Source of the DNA: Salinarimonas ramus
Lineage (GTDB): Bacteria > Pseudomonadota > Alphaproteobacteria > Rhizobiales > Beijerinckiaceae
NCBI RefSeq assembly: GCF_014645695.1
Contig: NZ_BMMF01000012.1
Span: 1-64,000 of the forward strand
DNA: 64,000 bases
Direction: 5' to 3'
Of the stretch, positions 34,438 through 42,776 are shown one piece after another (within the stretch, counting starts at the first letter, position 1; every line of letters begins with the position of its first letter). The translations under genes were made by a program, and so were the position numbers. The notes below the pieces were generated by a model that worked only from the letters and a program-made list of their open reading frames with translations, made no database searches and had not been told where the DNA came from.

Positions 34438-35933
34438 GCCTCGCTCGCCTCGAGCGCGGCCCTGTCCCGGCCGGCCGTCGCCACGGCGCGGACCTCGTCC
34501 TCCGCGGCGATCCGCACCAGCGCGTCCCGGGCCGCCGGATCGCCCTCCACCTCCATCGTCGCGTCCGACGGCGCGTGCCCGACATAGCGCACGGAGAGAT
34601 CGTATTGCTTCGTCCAGAAGAAGGGCGGGTCGTCGTAGGCTGCGACGCGCCCCATCATGGCGAGCGCCGCCGTCTGGCCCTGGCGCTGGGCGACGACCCA
34701 GTGCTCCACGCGGATGCGCTCGCCCGTCTGCGGGTCGGGGAAGGCGGCGATGTCGCCGGCCGCATAGACGTGCGGGTCGCTCGTGCACATCGTCGCGTCC
34801 ACCTCGACGCCGTCGCCCACGGCGAGCCCCGCCGCCTCGGCGAGCGCCGTGCGCGGCGTGACGCCGATGCCGACGAGGACGAGATCCGCGGGCAGGCGCG
34901 CGCCGTCGTCGAGGATCGCCGTCGCGTCCTCGTAGGCCCCGACCTTGCGCCCGAGCCGGAACGTGACGCCGTTCTCCTCGTGCAATGCGCGCAGCATGTC
35001 CGAGAAGGCCTCGCCGAACACCATCGCCATCGGCTTCTCCTGCGGCGCCACGACGGTGACGGCGCAGCCACGCTTGGCGAGCGCGGCGGCCGCCTCCATG
35101 CCGATGAAGCTCGCGCCCATCACGACGACCTTCGCGCCTTCGGAGAGACGTGCGACGACGCCTCTCGCGTCCTCGAGCGAGCGCAGGACGCGCACGGCCT
35201 CGTGGTCCGCGCCGGGAAAGTCGGGCCGGCGCGGCTCGCCGCCGGTGGCGAGGAGGAGCGTCGAATAGCCGAGCGTCGACCCGTCGGCGAGGCGCACGCG
35301 CTTCTCCTGCGGCTCGATCGCCTCCACGCGGGTCGCGGTCCGTATCTCGATCCCTGCGAGCCCGTCGGGATCGGCGAGCGCGAGGTCGTCCGCGCCTTTC
35401 GCGCCCTGGAGGAAGGCCTTGGAGAGCATGGTGCGATCGTAGGGCGGATCGGCGTCCTCGGAGAGGATGACGACGGGGCCCGCGTGCCCCTCGCGTCGCA
35501 GCAGGTCGGCGGCCGCGAACCCGGCGGCGCCCCCGCCGACGATGACGATCCGGTCCTCGCCCTCGGCGATGCCGCGCCCGGTATCCGGTGCGATCTCGTC
35601 GCGCACGAACACGCGCCCGTCCACCACCTCCGTCTCGTAGCGCGGCAGCGCGTCGAAGGCCGGCGCCTCGATCGCGCGGCCGGTGCGCAGCGAGAAGCAG
35701 GCGTGGTGCCACGGGCAGCGCACGGTGTCGTCGGAGACGAGGCCCTTCGCCAGCGGTCCGCCGAGGTGGGTGCAGGAGGCGCCCACCGCCAGGAATTCCG
35801 AGCCGCGCCTGGCGAGGAGCACGCGCGTGCCCCCCACCTCGCCGGAGAGGGTCGTGCCGTCCTCGAAGGCGTCGATCGGCACGCCGGCATCGAGATCCGC
35901 GTCCGTGGGGAAGTTGGCGTGGCTCTCCGTCAT
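34422..35933 (-). CDS. Rieske-domain FAD-dependent oxidoreductase (AIF-like)
   Basis: This 503-residue protein fuses an N-terminal Rieske 2Fe-2S domain (CTH at ASCTHLGGPL and CPWHH, residues about 10-110) to a pyridine nucleotide-disulfide oxidoreductase of the AIFM/ferredoxin-reductase type. The latter has two dinucleotide-binding folds: IVIVGGGAAGFAAADLLRRE and VVVMGASFIGMEAAAALAKR. It should bind FAD and take electrons from NAD(P)H. Relatives act as the reductase parts of oxygenases or in redox stress. No oxygenase lies nearby, so the electron acceptor is unknown. Confidence 0.88.
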   Translation of the reverse strand: MTESHANFPTDADLDAGVPIDAFEDGTTLSGEVGGTRVLLARRGSEFLAVGASCTHLGGPLAKGLVSDDTVRCPWHHACFSLRTGRAIEAPAFDALPRYETEVVDGRVFVRDEIAPDTGRGIAEGEDRIVIVGGGAAGFAAADLLRREGHAGPVVILSEDADPPYDRTMLSKAFLQGAKGADDLALADPDGLAGIEIRTATRVEAIEPQEKRVRLADGSTLGYSTLLLATGGEPRRPDFPGADHEAVRVLRSLEDARGVVARLSEGAKVVVMGASFIGMEAAAALAKRGCAVTVVAPQEKPMAMVFGEAFSDMLRALHEENGVTFRLGRKVGAYEDATAILDDGARLPADLVLVGIGVTPRTALAEAAGLAVGDGVEVDATMCTSDPHVYAAGDIAAFPDPQTGERIRVEHWVVAQRQGQTAALAMMGRVAAYDDPPFFWTKQYDLSVRYVGHAPSDATMEVEGDPAARDALVRIAAEDEVRAVATAGRDRAALEASEAMRRG

Positions 35934-36111
35934 CGGATCGTCTCTCCTGGCTCTTCGGATGGCGCGCGGCGGGGCGAGCCCGGCATCGCGCGACATCCAA
36001 CGCGCGAGAGCGGCGAAAGGAGCCGTCCCTTGCCCCCGCGAAGGCTGGGGCGTAGCGTGCCGGGCGCCGTGACGTCGTGTCACGGGACTTCGGCTCGAGG
36101 GGGGCACGTTC

Positions 36112-36579
36112 ATGATGAGGAAGGCAGGCGCGGCGCTCGCGATGGCGGCGATGCTGGCGTCGGGATCGGCCGGTGCGCAGAGCTTGATCGACGGCTCGGT
36201 GCCCGACGAGGTGATGAACCTCGCCCGCGGCTTCGGCTCGGCAACGCTCGAGACCGATCCCGTCGGCGATCCGTTGATCTCCGGGCGCATCGACGGCAAC
36301 GCCTATCGGATCTACTTCTACGGCTGCCAGGCGAACGCGAATTGCGACACGCTGCTCTTCGAGGGCGTGTGGGACGTGGACGACGCGTCGCTGAACGCCG
36401 TCAACGACTTCAACAAGAATGCGATCTTCGGCCGCGCCTACGTCGACGAGGAAGGGGACTACGTCATCGAGATGACGGTGAACCTCGCCCACGGGGTGGC
36501 CCGCGCCAATCTCGACGACACCTTCGTCGTGTGGTCGGATCTGATGCGCGAGTTCGCGCAGTTCGCCGCGGACAATTGA
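36112..36579 (+). CDS. Secreted YbjN-domain protein
   Basis: The 155-residue protein has a signal peptide (MMRKAGAALAMAAMLASGSA, cleaved near AGAQS). The mature domain is of YbjN type: DGNAYRIYFYGCQANANCDT, FNKNAIFGRAYVDEEGDYVI and NLAHGVARANLDDTFVVW. YbjN folds resemble type III secretion chaperones, but secreted forms have no assigned role. The two Cys residues in YGCQANANC may form a disulfide in the periplasm. It is a single-gene unit. Confidence 0.82.
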   Translation: MMRKAGAALAMAAMLASGSAGAQSLIDGSVPDEVMNLARGFGSATLETDPVGDPLISGRIDGNAYRIYFYGCQANANCDTLLFEGVWDVDDASLNAVNDFNKNAIFGRAYVDEEGDYVIEMTVNLAHGVARANLDDTFVVWSDLMREFAQFAADN

Positions 36580-36635
36580 CGGCCGGAAGATGCGGCGCGG
36601 CGGAGCGCCGCGAACGCGAGACGCGCGGGAGGATC

Positions 36636-37283
36636 ATGCGGCTCACGATCATCGGTGCGACGCGGGGCATCGGCAAGGCGCTCTGCGAGCAGGCCCGCGC
36701 GGCGGGCCATCACGTGACGGCGGTCGGGCGCTCGCTCGGTCCCGCGTCGAGCGCGACCCTCACCCACGTGCGCGGCTCGATCCTCGACGAGGGCGTCGCC
36801 GAGGAGGCGCTGGAGGGCGCGGACGCCGTGGCCTATTGTCTCGGCGCGGGCGCGTACGGCCCCGACAAGGGCCGGCCCGTCACGATCTTCTCGGAGACGA
36901 CCGAGCGGCTCATGGAGGCCATGCGCGCGACGGGGGTGATGCGCATCGGCGTGATCACCGGCGTCGGCTCGGGCGACAGCCGCGGGCACGGCGGCGTCCT
37001 CTACGACACGATCGCGATGCCGCTGGCGCTGGGCGCCATCTACGCCGACAAGACCCGCCAGGAGGAGATGCTGCGTGCCTCCGACCGGGACTGGACCCTC
37101 ATCAGGCCCACCGTGCTGACGCACGGACCCTACACGGGGACCTACCGCGTGATCGAGGATCTCACCGGCTTTCGCGGCGGCACGGTCAGTCGCGCCGATT
37201 GTGCCGATTGCCTGCTTCGGGCGCTGGCGGAGCACCGCTGGTCGCGCCGCGCGGTCGTGGTCACTGGAGGGGACGGGCGATGA
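36636..37283 (+). CDS. NAD(P)-binding atypical SDR (NmrA/HSCARG-like)
   Basis: The 215-residue protein starts MRLTIIGATRGIGKALCEQA, a Rossmann GATRGIG dinucleotide motif, and has no classical Tyr-x-x-x-Lys active site. It shows the atypical-SDR features WTLIRPTVLTHGPYTG and a C-terminal ADCADCLLRAL helix. Such proteins act as NAD(P)H sensors, epimerases or biliverdin/flavin-reductase-like enzymes; the substrate here is unknown. GGGAGG lies just before the ATG. It overlaps the following GNAT gene by ATGA and so heads an operon with folA. Confidence 0.8.
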   Translation: MRLTIIGATRGIGKALCEQARAAGHHVTAVGRSLGPASSATLTHVRGSILDEGVAEEALEGADAVAYCLGAGAYGPDKGRPVTIFSETTERLMEAMRATGVMRIGVITGVGSGDSRGHGGVLYDTIAMPLALGAIYADKTRQEEMLRASDRDWTLIRPTVLTHGPYTGTYRVIEDLTGFRGGTVSRADCADCLLRALAEHRWSRRAVVVTGGDGR

Positions 37284-37768
37284 GCCTCGCCATCCGCCCC
37301 GCGCGCCACGGTGAAGCCGGGCTCGTGCACGGCTTCATCATGGAGCTCGCGGCCTACGAGCGTCTCGCCCACGAGGTCGAAGCGACGGAAGCGTCCGTCG
37401 CCGAGGCGCTGTTCGGCGAGAGCCCGCGCGTGTTCTGCGACATCGCCGAATGGGGTGGCGAGCCCGTGGGCTTCGCGCTGTGGTTCTACAACTTCTCCAC
37501 CTTCACTGGACGTCACGGCATCTATCTGGAGGACCTGTTCGTGCGCGAGAGCGCCCGCGGGCGTGGCATCGGCAAGGCGCTCCTCGCCCGCCTCGCCGCC
37601 CGTTGCCGCGAGGAGGGGCTCGCGCGGCTCGAATGGTGGGTGCTCGACTGGAACGCCCCGTCCATCGCCTTCTATCGGGCGCTGGGCGCGATCCCCATGG
37701 ACGAATGGACCGTCATGCGCGTGACCGGGGACGCGCTCGAGCGGCTGGCCGGGGAGGCCGCGCCGTGA
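37280..37768 (+). CDS. GNAT-family N-acetyltransferase (diamine acetyltransferase-like)
   Basis: The 162-residue protein has a complete GNAT fold. The acetyl-CoA loop is in IYLEDLFVRESARGRGIGKA (RGRGIGKA). The C-terminal part is WWVLDWNAPSIAFYRALGAI, which resembles spermidine/diamine acetyltransferases. The substrate may be a polyamine, an aminoalkyl compound or a thialysine-type amine. Both ends overlap neighbours (ATGA and GTGA), so it is tightly co-translated with the upstream SDR gene and folA. Confidence 0.85.
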   Translation: MSLAIRPARHGEAGLVHGFIMELAAYERLAHEVEATEASVAEALFGESPRVFCDIAEWGGEPVGFALWFYNFSTFTGRHGIYLEDLFVRESARGRGIGKALLARLAARCREEGLARLEWWVLDWNAPSIAFYRALGAIPMDEWTVMRVTGDALERLAGEAAP

Positions 37769-38289
37769 GGCCGATCGTCCTCGTCGCCGCCGTCGCGCGC
37801 AACGGCGTCATCGGGCGCGAGAACCAGCTGGTCTGGCGGCTGCGCAGCGATCTGCGACGCTTTCGCGCGCTCACCATGGGCAAGCCGCTGATCATGGGCC
37901 GCAAGACCTTCCTTTCCATCGGCAAGCCGCTGCCCGGGCGCGAGACCGTGGTGCTCACCCGTGACCGCGACTTCGCCCATCCCGGCGTGCAGACGGCGCA
38001 GAGCTTCGACACGGCGACGGCCATGGCGGATACGATCGCCGCGCGCATGGGCGCGGACGAGATCGTGGTCGCCGGCGGTGGCGAGGTCTACGCTCTGGCG
38101 CTGCCTTACGCCACCAAGTTGTACCTCACGCGGGTCGACGCGGAGCCCGAGGGCGACGCCGTGTTCCCGGGCTTCGACGCCCGCGCCTTCCGCGAGGTGC
38201 GGCACGAGGCCCACCCGGCGGGTCCGGAGGACGAGCACGCCTTCGCCTTCGTCGATCTGGAGCGTCGCACGGGCCCGGTTTCCGGTTGA
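37765..38289 (+). CDS. folA: Dihydrofolate reductase
   Basis: DHFR makes tetrahydrofolate using NADPH. The 174-residue protein, starting with GTG, shows LVAAVARNGVIGRENQLVWR, DLRRFRALTMGKPLIMGRKT and VVAGGGEVYALALP. In the active site Asp is seen in the SDLRRF segment that normally carries Asp27. thyA is not adjacent. The order folA-hflK-hflC-DUF2065-degP is conserved in Hyphomicrobiales. Confidence 0.96.
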   Translation: MRPIVLVAAVARNGVIGRENQLVWRLRSDLRRFRALTMGKPLIMGRKTFLSIGKPLPGRETVVLTRDRDFAHPGVQTAQSFDTATAMADTIAARMGADEIVVAGGGEVYALALPYATKLYLTRVDAEPEGDAVFPGFDARAFREVRHEAHPAGPEDEHAFAFVDLERRTGPVSG

Positions 38290-38436
38290 CTTCGGGGGCG
38301 CGAGAACCCACGTGAGAACCCATGCGAGGCTTGGCGGTCGGCGCCGGTGGGCGCGGCGACGCGGAGCCGGAAGCACACGCCGAGAACGTGATTTCAGGCA
38401 CGATCGAGATCGGGTCGAGGAGAGGGAAGGGCGCAG

Positions 38437-39582
38437 ATGCCTTGGAGCAACCAGAGCGGCGGCGGGTCGGGAGGCCCCTGGGGCCAGCGCGGCGGCGGGT
38501 CCGGCGGACCCTGGGGCGGCGGCGGAGGCGGCGGCCCGACGGGCGGCGGGGGCGGTAACCAGCCCGACCTCGAGGAGATCCTGCGTCGCAGCCAGGATCG
38601 CCTGCGCAACATCGTTCCCGGCGGCGGCGGAGGTCTCGGCGGCAAGGGCATCGCGCTCATCCTCGTCGCGGTCGTCGCCGTGTGGCTCCTCACCGGCTTC
38701 TACACGGTTCGCCCCAACGAGGTCGGCCTCAACCTGATCTTCGGGCGCTTCGTCGGCCAGACCGCGCCGGGCCTGAACTACAACCTGCCCTATCCGATCG
38801 GCGAGGTCGTCAAGCCGAACGTGACGCAGGTGAACCGCACCGAGATCGGCTACCGCTCCGTCGGCCAGGGCCAGCAGCGCGACGTCCTCGAGGAATCGCT
38901 GATGCTGACCGGCGACGAGAACATCGTCGACATCGACTTCGACGTGCAGTGGCAGATCGACCCCGCCAACGCCGGCAACTACGTCTTCAACATCGCCGAT
39001 CCCGAGGGCACGATCGACTCGATCGCGCAATCCTCCATGCGCGAGGTCATCGGGCGTCGCGACATCCAGGCGATCCTCACGACCGAGCAGGGCGAGATCA
39101 CCACCGAGGTGCAGGAGCTCATGCAGCAATCGCTCGAGCAGTACGGCGCCGGCGTCCTCGTGCGCGTCGTCCAGCTCCAGGCGGCGGTGCCGCCCGCGCA
39201 GGTGCGCGAGGCCTTCTTCGACGTGAACGCCGCTCAGCAGGATCTCGTGCGCCTCCAGAACGAGGCCGAGACCTACGCGAGCCGCGTCGTTCCCGAGGCG
39301 CGAGGCGAGGCCGCGCGCGTCGTCCAGCAGGCCGAAGGCTATCGCGAGCAGGTCGTGAACCAGGCCGAGGGTCAGGCGGCGCGCTTCAACCAGATCTACG
39401 CCGAATACGCCAACGCTCCCCAGATCACCCGCGATCGTCTCTTCCTCGAGACCATGGAGCGCGTGTTCGGGCAGACGGACAAGGTGCTCATCGACCAGAA
39501 CGGCCAGGGCGAGGGCGTCGTGCCCTACCTGCCCCTGCCGGAAGTGCAGCGCCGCCTCGACACTCAGGGAGCCACGCGATGA
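38437..39582 (+). CDS. hflK: FtsH protease modulator HflK
   Basis: HflK and HflC form a large cage around the membrane protease FtsH and control which membrane proteins it degrades. The 381-residue protein has a Gly/Pro-rich cytoplasmic N-terminus (about 1-65), one membrane helix (GIALILVAVVAVWLLTGFY) and the SPFH domain starting VRPNEVGLNLIFGRFVGQ. A C-terminal coiled coil with EARGEAARVVQQAEGYREQV follows. It overlaps hflC by ATGA. Confidence 0.97.
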   Translation: MPWSNQSGGGSGGPWGQRGGGSGGPWGGGGGGGPTGGGGGNQPDLEEILRRSQDRLRNIVPGGGGGLGGKGIALILVAVVAVWLLTGFYTVRPNEVGLNLIFGRFVGQTAPGLNYNLPYPIGEVVKPNVTQVNRTEIGYRSVGQGQQRDVLEESLMLTGDENIVDIDFDVQWQIDPANAGNYVFNIADPEGTIDSIAQSSMREVIGRRDIQAILTTEQGEITTEVQELMQQSLEQYGAGVLVRVVQLQAAVPPAQVREAFFDVNAAQQDLVRLQNEAETYASRVVPEARGEAARVVQQAEGYREQVVNQAEGQAARFNQIYAEYANAPQITRDRLFLETMERVFGQTDKVLIDQNGQGEGVVPYLPLPEVQRRLDTQGATR

Positions 39583-40715
39583 GAAACCCGATCGTCCGCC
39601 TCGGCGCGATCATCGTCCTGGTCGTCGCGATCGTGGTCGCCTGGGCCGCCTTGTTCACCGTCCGGGAGACCGAGCAGGCCGTGGTGCTGCGCTTCGGCGC
39701 CGTGCGCAACGTCATCACCGAGCCCGGCCTCTACGTGAAGGCACCGTTCATCGACGTGGTCCTGCCCGTCGAGAAGCGCGTGCTCGCCCTCGACATCCCG
39801 GCCCAGACGGTGCTCTCCGCCGACCGGCAGAACCTCGAGGTCGACGCCTTCTCGCGCTACCGCATCGTCGACCCGCTGCGCTTCTACCAGTCGGTGAACA
39901 ACCTCACGAACGCCAATGCGCGGCTCCAGTCCTTCATCAACTCCGCGATGCGAAACGTGCTCGCCAACGCCTCGTTCCCGGAGATCATCCGTACGAACCG
40001 CGTCGAGCTCATGCAGCGCATCCAGCAGATCGTCGATCGGCAGGCGGAGCAGCTGGGCATCCAGGTGATCGACGTGCGCCTCACCCGCGTCGACCTGCCG
40101 ACGGCGAACTCCGAGGCGGTGTTCCGCCGCATGCAGACGGAGCGCGAGCGCGAGGCCGCGGACCTGCGCGCCCAGGGCGCCCAGCGCGCCGCATCGATCC
40201 GCGCACGCGCCGATCGCGACGTGGTGGTGATCCTGGCGGAGGCCAACCGCACGGCCGAGGAGCTGCGCGGTGCCGGCGACGCCGAGCGCAACCGGGTGCT
40301 TGCGGGCTCCTACAGCGTCGACCCGGAATTCTTCGCCTTCTACCGCTCGATGCTCGCCTACGAGAACGCCCTGACACGCAACGAGAACGCCGATTCGCGC
40401 ATCGTCATCTCGCCGGATTCGGAGTTCTTCCGGTTCTTCGCGGATCCGTCGGGCCGTCGTGGCGGGGGCGCCGACACGTCGCTGCCGCCGCCCGCGGGCG
40501 CGCAGCCCGCGCCCGGTCCGGTGAGCGCCGCGCCCGCCCCCCTCGCCCCCGCCCCGGCGGGCGAGGACGCGGCGGCGACCGGCACCGGCGCCCTGCCGCA
40601 GACGGACGTCGGCACCGCCGAGGACGCGGCTTCCGACGAGGCGGCCGACGCCACGGGCGAGACCGCCACCGTCCCCACGACGGCGGCGGCTCCGGCCCCG
40701 GCGCTGGCGCAGTGA
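39579..40715 (+). CDS. hflC: FtsH protease modulator HflC with long C-terminal extension
   Basis: The 378-residue protein starts with a membrane anchor (RLGAIIVLVVAIVVAWAALF), then the SPFH domain (VRETEQAVVLRFGAVRNVIT, SRYRIVDPLRFYQSV) and coiled coil. The fold ends near SPDSEFFRFF at about residue 288. The remaining 90 residues are a low-complexity Ala/Pro/Asp tail, longer than in E. coli HflC, and probably disordered in the periplasm. The start is coupled to hflK. Confidence 0.96.
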   Translation: MRNPIVRLGAIIVLVVAIVVAWAALFTVRETEQAVVLRFGAVRNVITEPGLYVKAPFIDVVLPVEKRVLALDIPAQTVLSADRQNLEVDAFSRYRIVDPLRFYQSVNNLTNANARLQSFINSAMRNVLANASFPEIIRTNRVELMQRIQQIVDRQAEQLGIQVIDVRLTRVDLPTANSEAVFRRMQTEREREAADLRAQGAQRAASIRARADRDVVVILAEANRTAEELRGAGDAERNRVLAGSYSVDPEFFAFYRSMLAYENALTRNENADSRIVISPDSEFFRFFADPSGRRGGGADTSLPPPAGAQPAPGPVSAAPAPLAPAPAGEDAAATGTGALPQTDVGTAEDAASDEAADATGETATVPTTAAAPAPALAQ

Positions 40716-40750
40716 GGGGGCGCGTGCAACGCGCCCCGCTCGGCTGACGC

Positions 40751-40936
40751 ATGTCGGACTTCGTCGTCGCGCTGGGCCTCGTCCTCGCGGTCGAGGGCCT
40801 CCTCTTCGCCGCCTTCCCCGATTGGGTGAAGCGCGCCATGGTCTCGGCGGCGCAGACGCCGAGCGAGCGCATGCGCCTCGTGGGCATCGTCTCGGCGATC
40901 GCCGGAGTCGCCGTGGTCTGGCTGATCCGCGGCTGA
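40751..40936 (+). CDS. DUF2065 small membrane protein (YjeT-like)
   Basis: The 61-residue protein has two membrane helices (about 3-22 and 41-59) and the YjeT signature VALGLVLAVEGLLFAAFPDW, followed by a short loop with QTPSERMRLVG. The family is regularly found beside hflKC but has no proven function. It lies 35 bp behind hflC in the same orientation and before degP. Confidence 0.9.
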   Translation: MSDFVVALGLVLAVEGLLFAAFPDWVKRAMVSAAQTPSERMRLVGIVSAIAGVAVVWLIRG

Positions 40937-41089
40937 AAGCGGGTGGTCGCCCGCGCTTGACCGGGCGCGCGCCCGGACCGATCCTCGCGCACACGACGCG
41001 CGAGGCGCTCTCGCCGAGATCGCGCCGCTTTCGCCGCGCAAGACGACGCGTCGGCGCATCGTAGGCGCCGCAAGCAAAAGAGGATTTCG

Positions 41090-42664
41090 ATGCCAGAGGC
41101 CGTCTCCCAGCTCGCAGCCCGCGCCACGCGCAGGTTGCGCGTCCGCGGCGCGACGCTCGCGCTCGCCGCCGCGCTCGCGATGAGCCCGCTCGGCGCGCCG
41201 CTCGCCCAGACGGCGCCGGTGGCGCCTGCGCAGCAGATCACGCCGACGCCCTTCCCGGACGCGCCCGAGAGCTTCGCCGATCTGGTGGATCGCGTGATGC
41301 CCGCCGTCGTCAACATCCAGGCGGCGACGACGGCCGAGGTCGAGGAGCGCTTCATGCCGCAGCTCCCGCCCGGCACGCCCTTCGAGGACCTGTTCGAGGA
41401 ATTCTTCAACCGCCGCGGCGAGGGCGCGCCGCGCATGCCGCGGCGCTCGAACTCGCTCGGCTCCGGCTTCATCATCGACCCGTCGGGGATCGTCGTGACG
41501 AACAATCACGTCATCGGCGACGCGGACGAGATCGAGGTCGTGTTCGCCGACGGCACCACCTACGACGCCGAGGTGATCGGCACCGACAGCGCCATCGACA
41601 TCGCGGTCCTCAAGATCGAGAGCGACGTGCCGTTCCCGTCCGTGCCCTTCGGCGATTCGGAGGAGATGCGCATCGGCGACTGGGTGGTGGCCATCGGCAA
41701 CCCGTTCGGCCTCGGCGGCTCCGTCTCCGCCGGCATCGTCTCGGCGCGGGCGCGCGACATCGCGAGCGGCCCCTACGACAATTACATCCAGACGGACGCG
41801 GCCATCAACCGCGGCAATTCCGGCGGGCCGCTCTTCAACATGCGCGGCGAGGTCGTCGGCATCAACACCGCCATCCTGTCGCCGACCGGCGGCTCGGTGG
41901 GCATCGGCTTCTCGATCCCGACCTCGACGGCGCTGCCCGTCATCGAGCAGCTGCAGGAATTCGGCGAGACGCGCCGCGGCTGGCTCGGCGTGCGCATCCA
42001 GAGCGTGGACGAGACCACGGCCGACGCGCTCGGTCTCGACGAGGCGCGCGGCGCCCTCGTCGCCGGTGTCGACCCGGACGGCCCCGCCAGCGCCGCCGGC
42101 ATCGAGATGGGCGACGTCATCGTCAGCTTCGACGGCGTCGAGGTGGAGAGCTCGCGCGACCTGCCGCGGATCGTCGCCAACACGCCGGTCGGCAAGGAAG
42201 TCGCCGTCGAGGTGGTGCGCGACGGCGAGCCCGTGACGATCGACGTCACCATCGCCCGCCTGCAGGAGACCGCGGAGGCCGCCGACGTCACCGGTCCCAC
42301 GGAGGAGGACGCGCCCGTCGCCGTGCGCGAGGCGCTCGGCATGGAGCTCTCCGAGATAACCGAGGAGCTGCGCGCCCGCTTCTCCATCGCCGACGACGTC
42401 GAGGGCGTCGTCGTGACGGAGGTCGACCCGCTCTCGGCCGCGTCGGAGCGGCGCATCCAGCCGGGCAACGTCATTCTCGAGGTCGGCCAGGAGCCGGTCG
42501 CCAGCCCGGCCGAGGTGGCGGAGCGGCTCCAGGAGCTGCGCGCCGAAGGTCGGCGGTCGGCGCTCCTCCTCGTCTCCGACGCCGACGGCGAGGTCCGCTT
42601 CGTGGCGCTCGGCATGAACGACGAGAACGCGGACGATACGGGCAACGGCGGCGACCGGAACTGA
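41090..42664 (+). CDS. degP: Periplasmic Do-family serine protease/chaperone
   Basis: This 524-residue protein has a signal peptide ending near PLAQT and a trypsin-like domain with His140 (VTNNHV), Asp170 (AIDIAVLK) and Ser244 (GNSGGP). Two PDZ domains follow (about 290-370 and 430-510). Do proteases degrade or refold damaged envelope proteins. The linker FEEFFNRRGEGAPRMPRRSN corresponds to the LA loop. It ends the folA-hflKC cluster, so envelope and membrane protein quality control are encoded together. Confidence 0.95.
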   Translation: MPEAVSQLAARATRRLRVRGATLALAAALAMSPLGAPLAQTAPVAPAQQITPTPFPDAPESFADLVDRVMPAVVNIQAATTAEVEERFMPQLPPGTPFEDLFEEFFNRRGEGAPRMPRRSNSLGSGFIIDPSGIVVTNNHVIGDADEIEVVFADGTTYDAEVIGTDSAIDIAVLKIESDVPFPSVPFGDSEEMRIGDWVVAIGNPFGLGGSVSAGIVSARARDIASGPYDNYIQTDAAINRGNSGGPLFNMRGEVVGINTAILSPTGGSVGIGFSIPTSTALPVIEQLQEFGETRRGWLGVRIQSVDETTADALGLDEARGALVAGVDPDGPASAAGIEMGDVIVSFDGVEVESSRDLPRIVANTPVGKEVAVEVVRDGEPVTIDVTIARLQETAEAADVTGPTEEDAPVAVREALGMELSEITEELRARFSIADDVEGVVVTEVDPLSAASERRIQPGNVILEVGQEPVASPAEVAERLQELRAEGRRSALLLVSDADGEVRFVALGMNDENADDTGNGGDRN

Positions 42665-42776
42665 TCCGGCCGCCACGGCGCCACGCGAACCCGCACTCTT
42701 GACGTCGCGCAACGCGCGCGGCGTCGATCCGGACTAGGATCGCTCTGGACGATCAGATCCGGAGCGGTCGCGGCCC

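Noticed and set aside
33274-36492. A 1072-codon minus-strand frame covering the Rieske-FAD locus
   Set aside because: The real protein is in another minus frame with clear Rieske and FAD motifs; this frame is Arg/Ala-rich noise.
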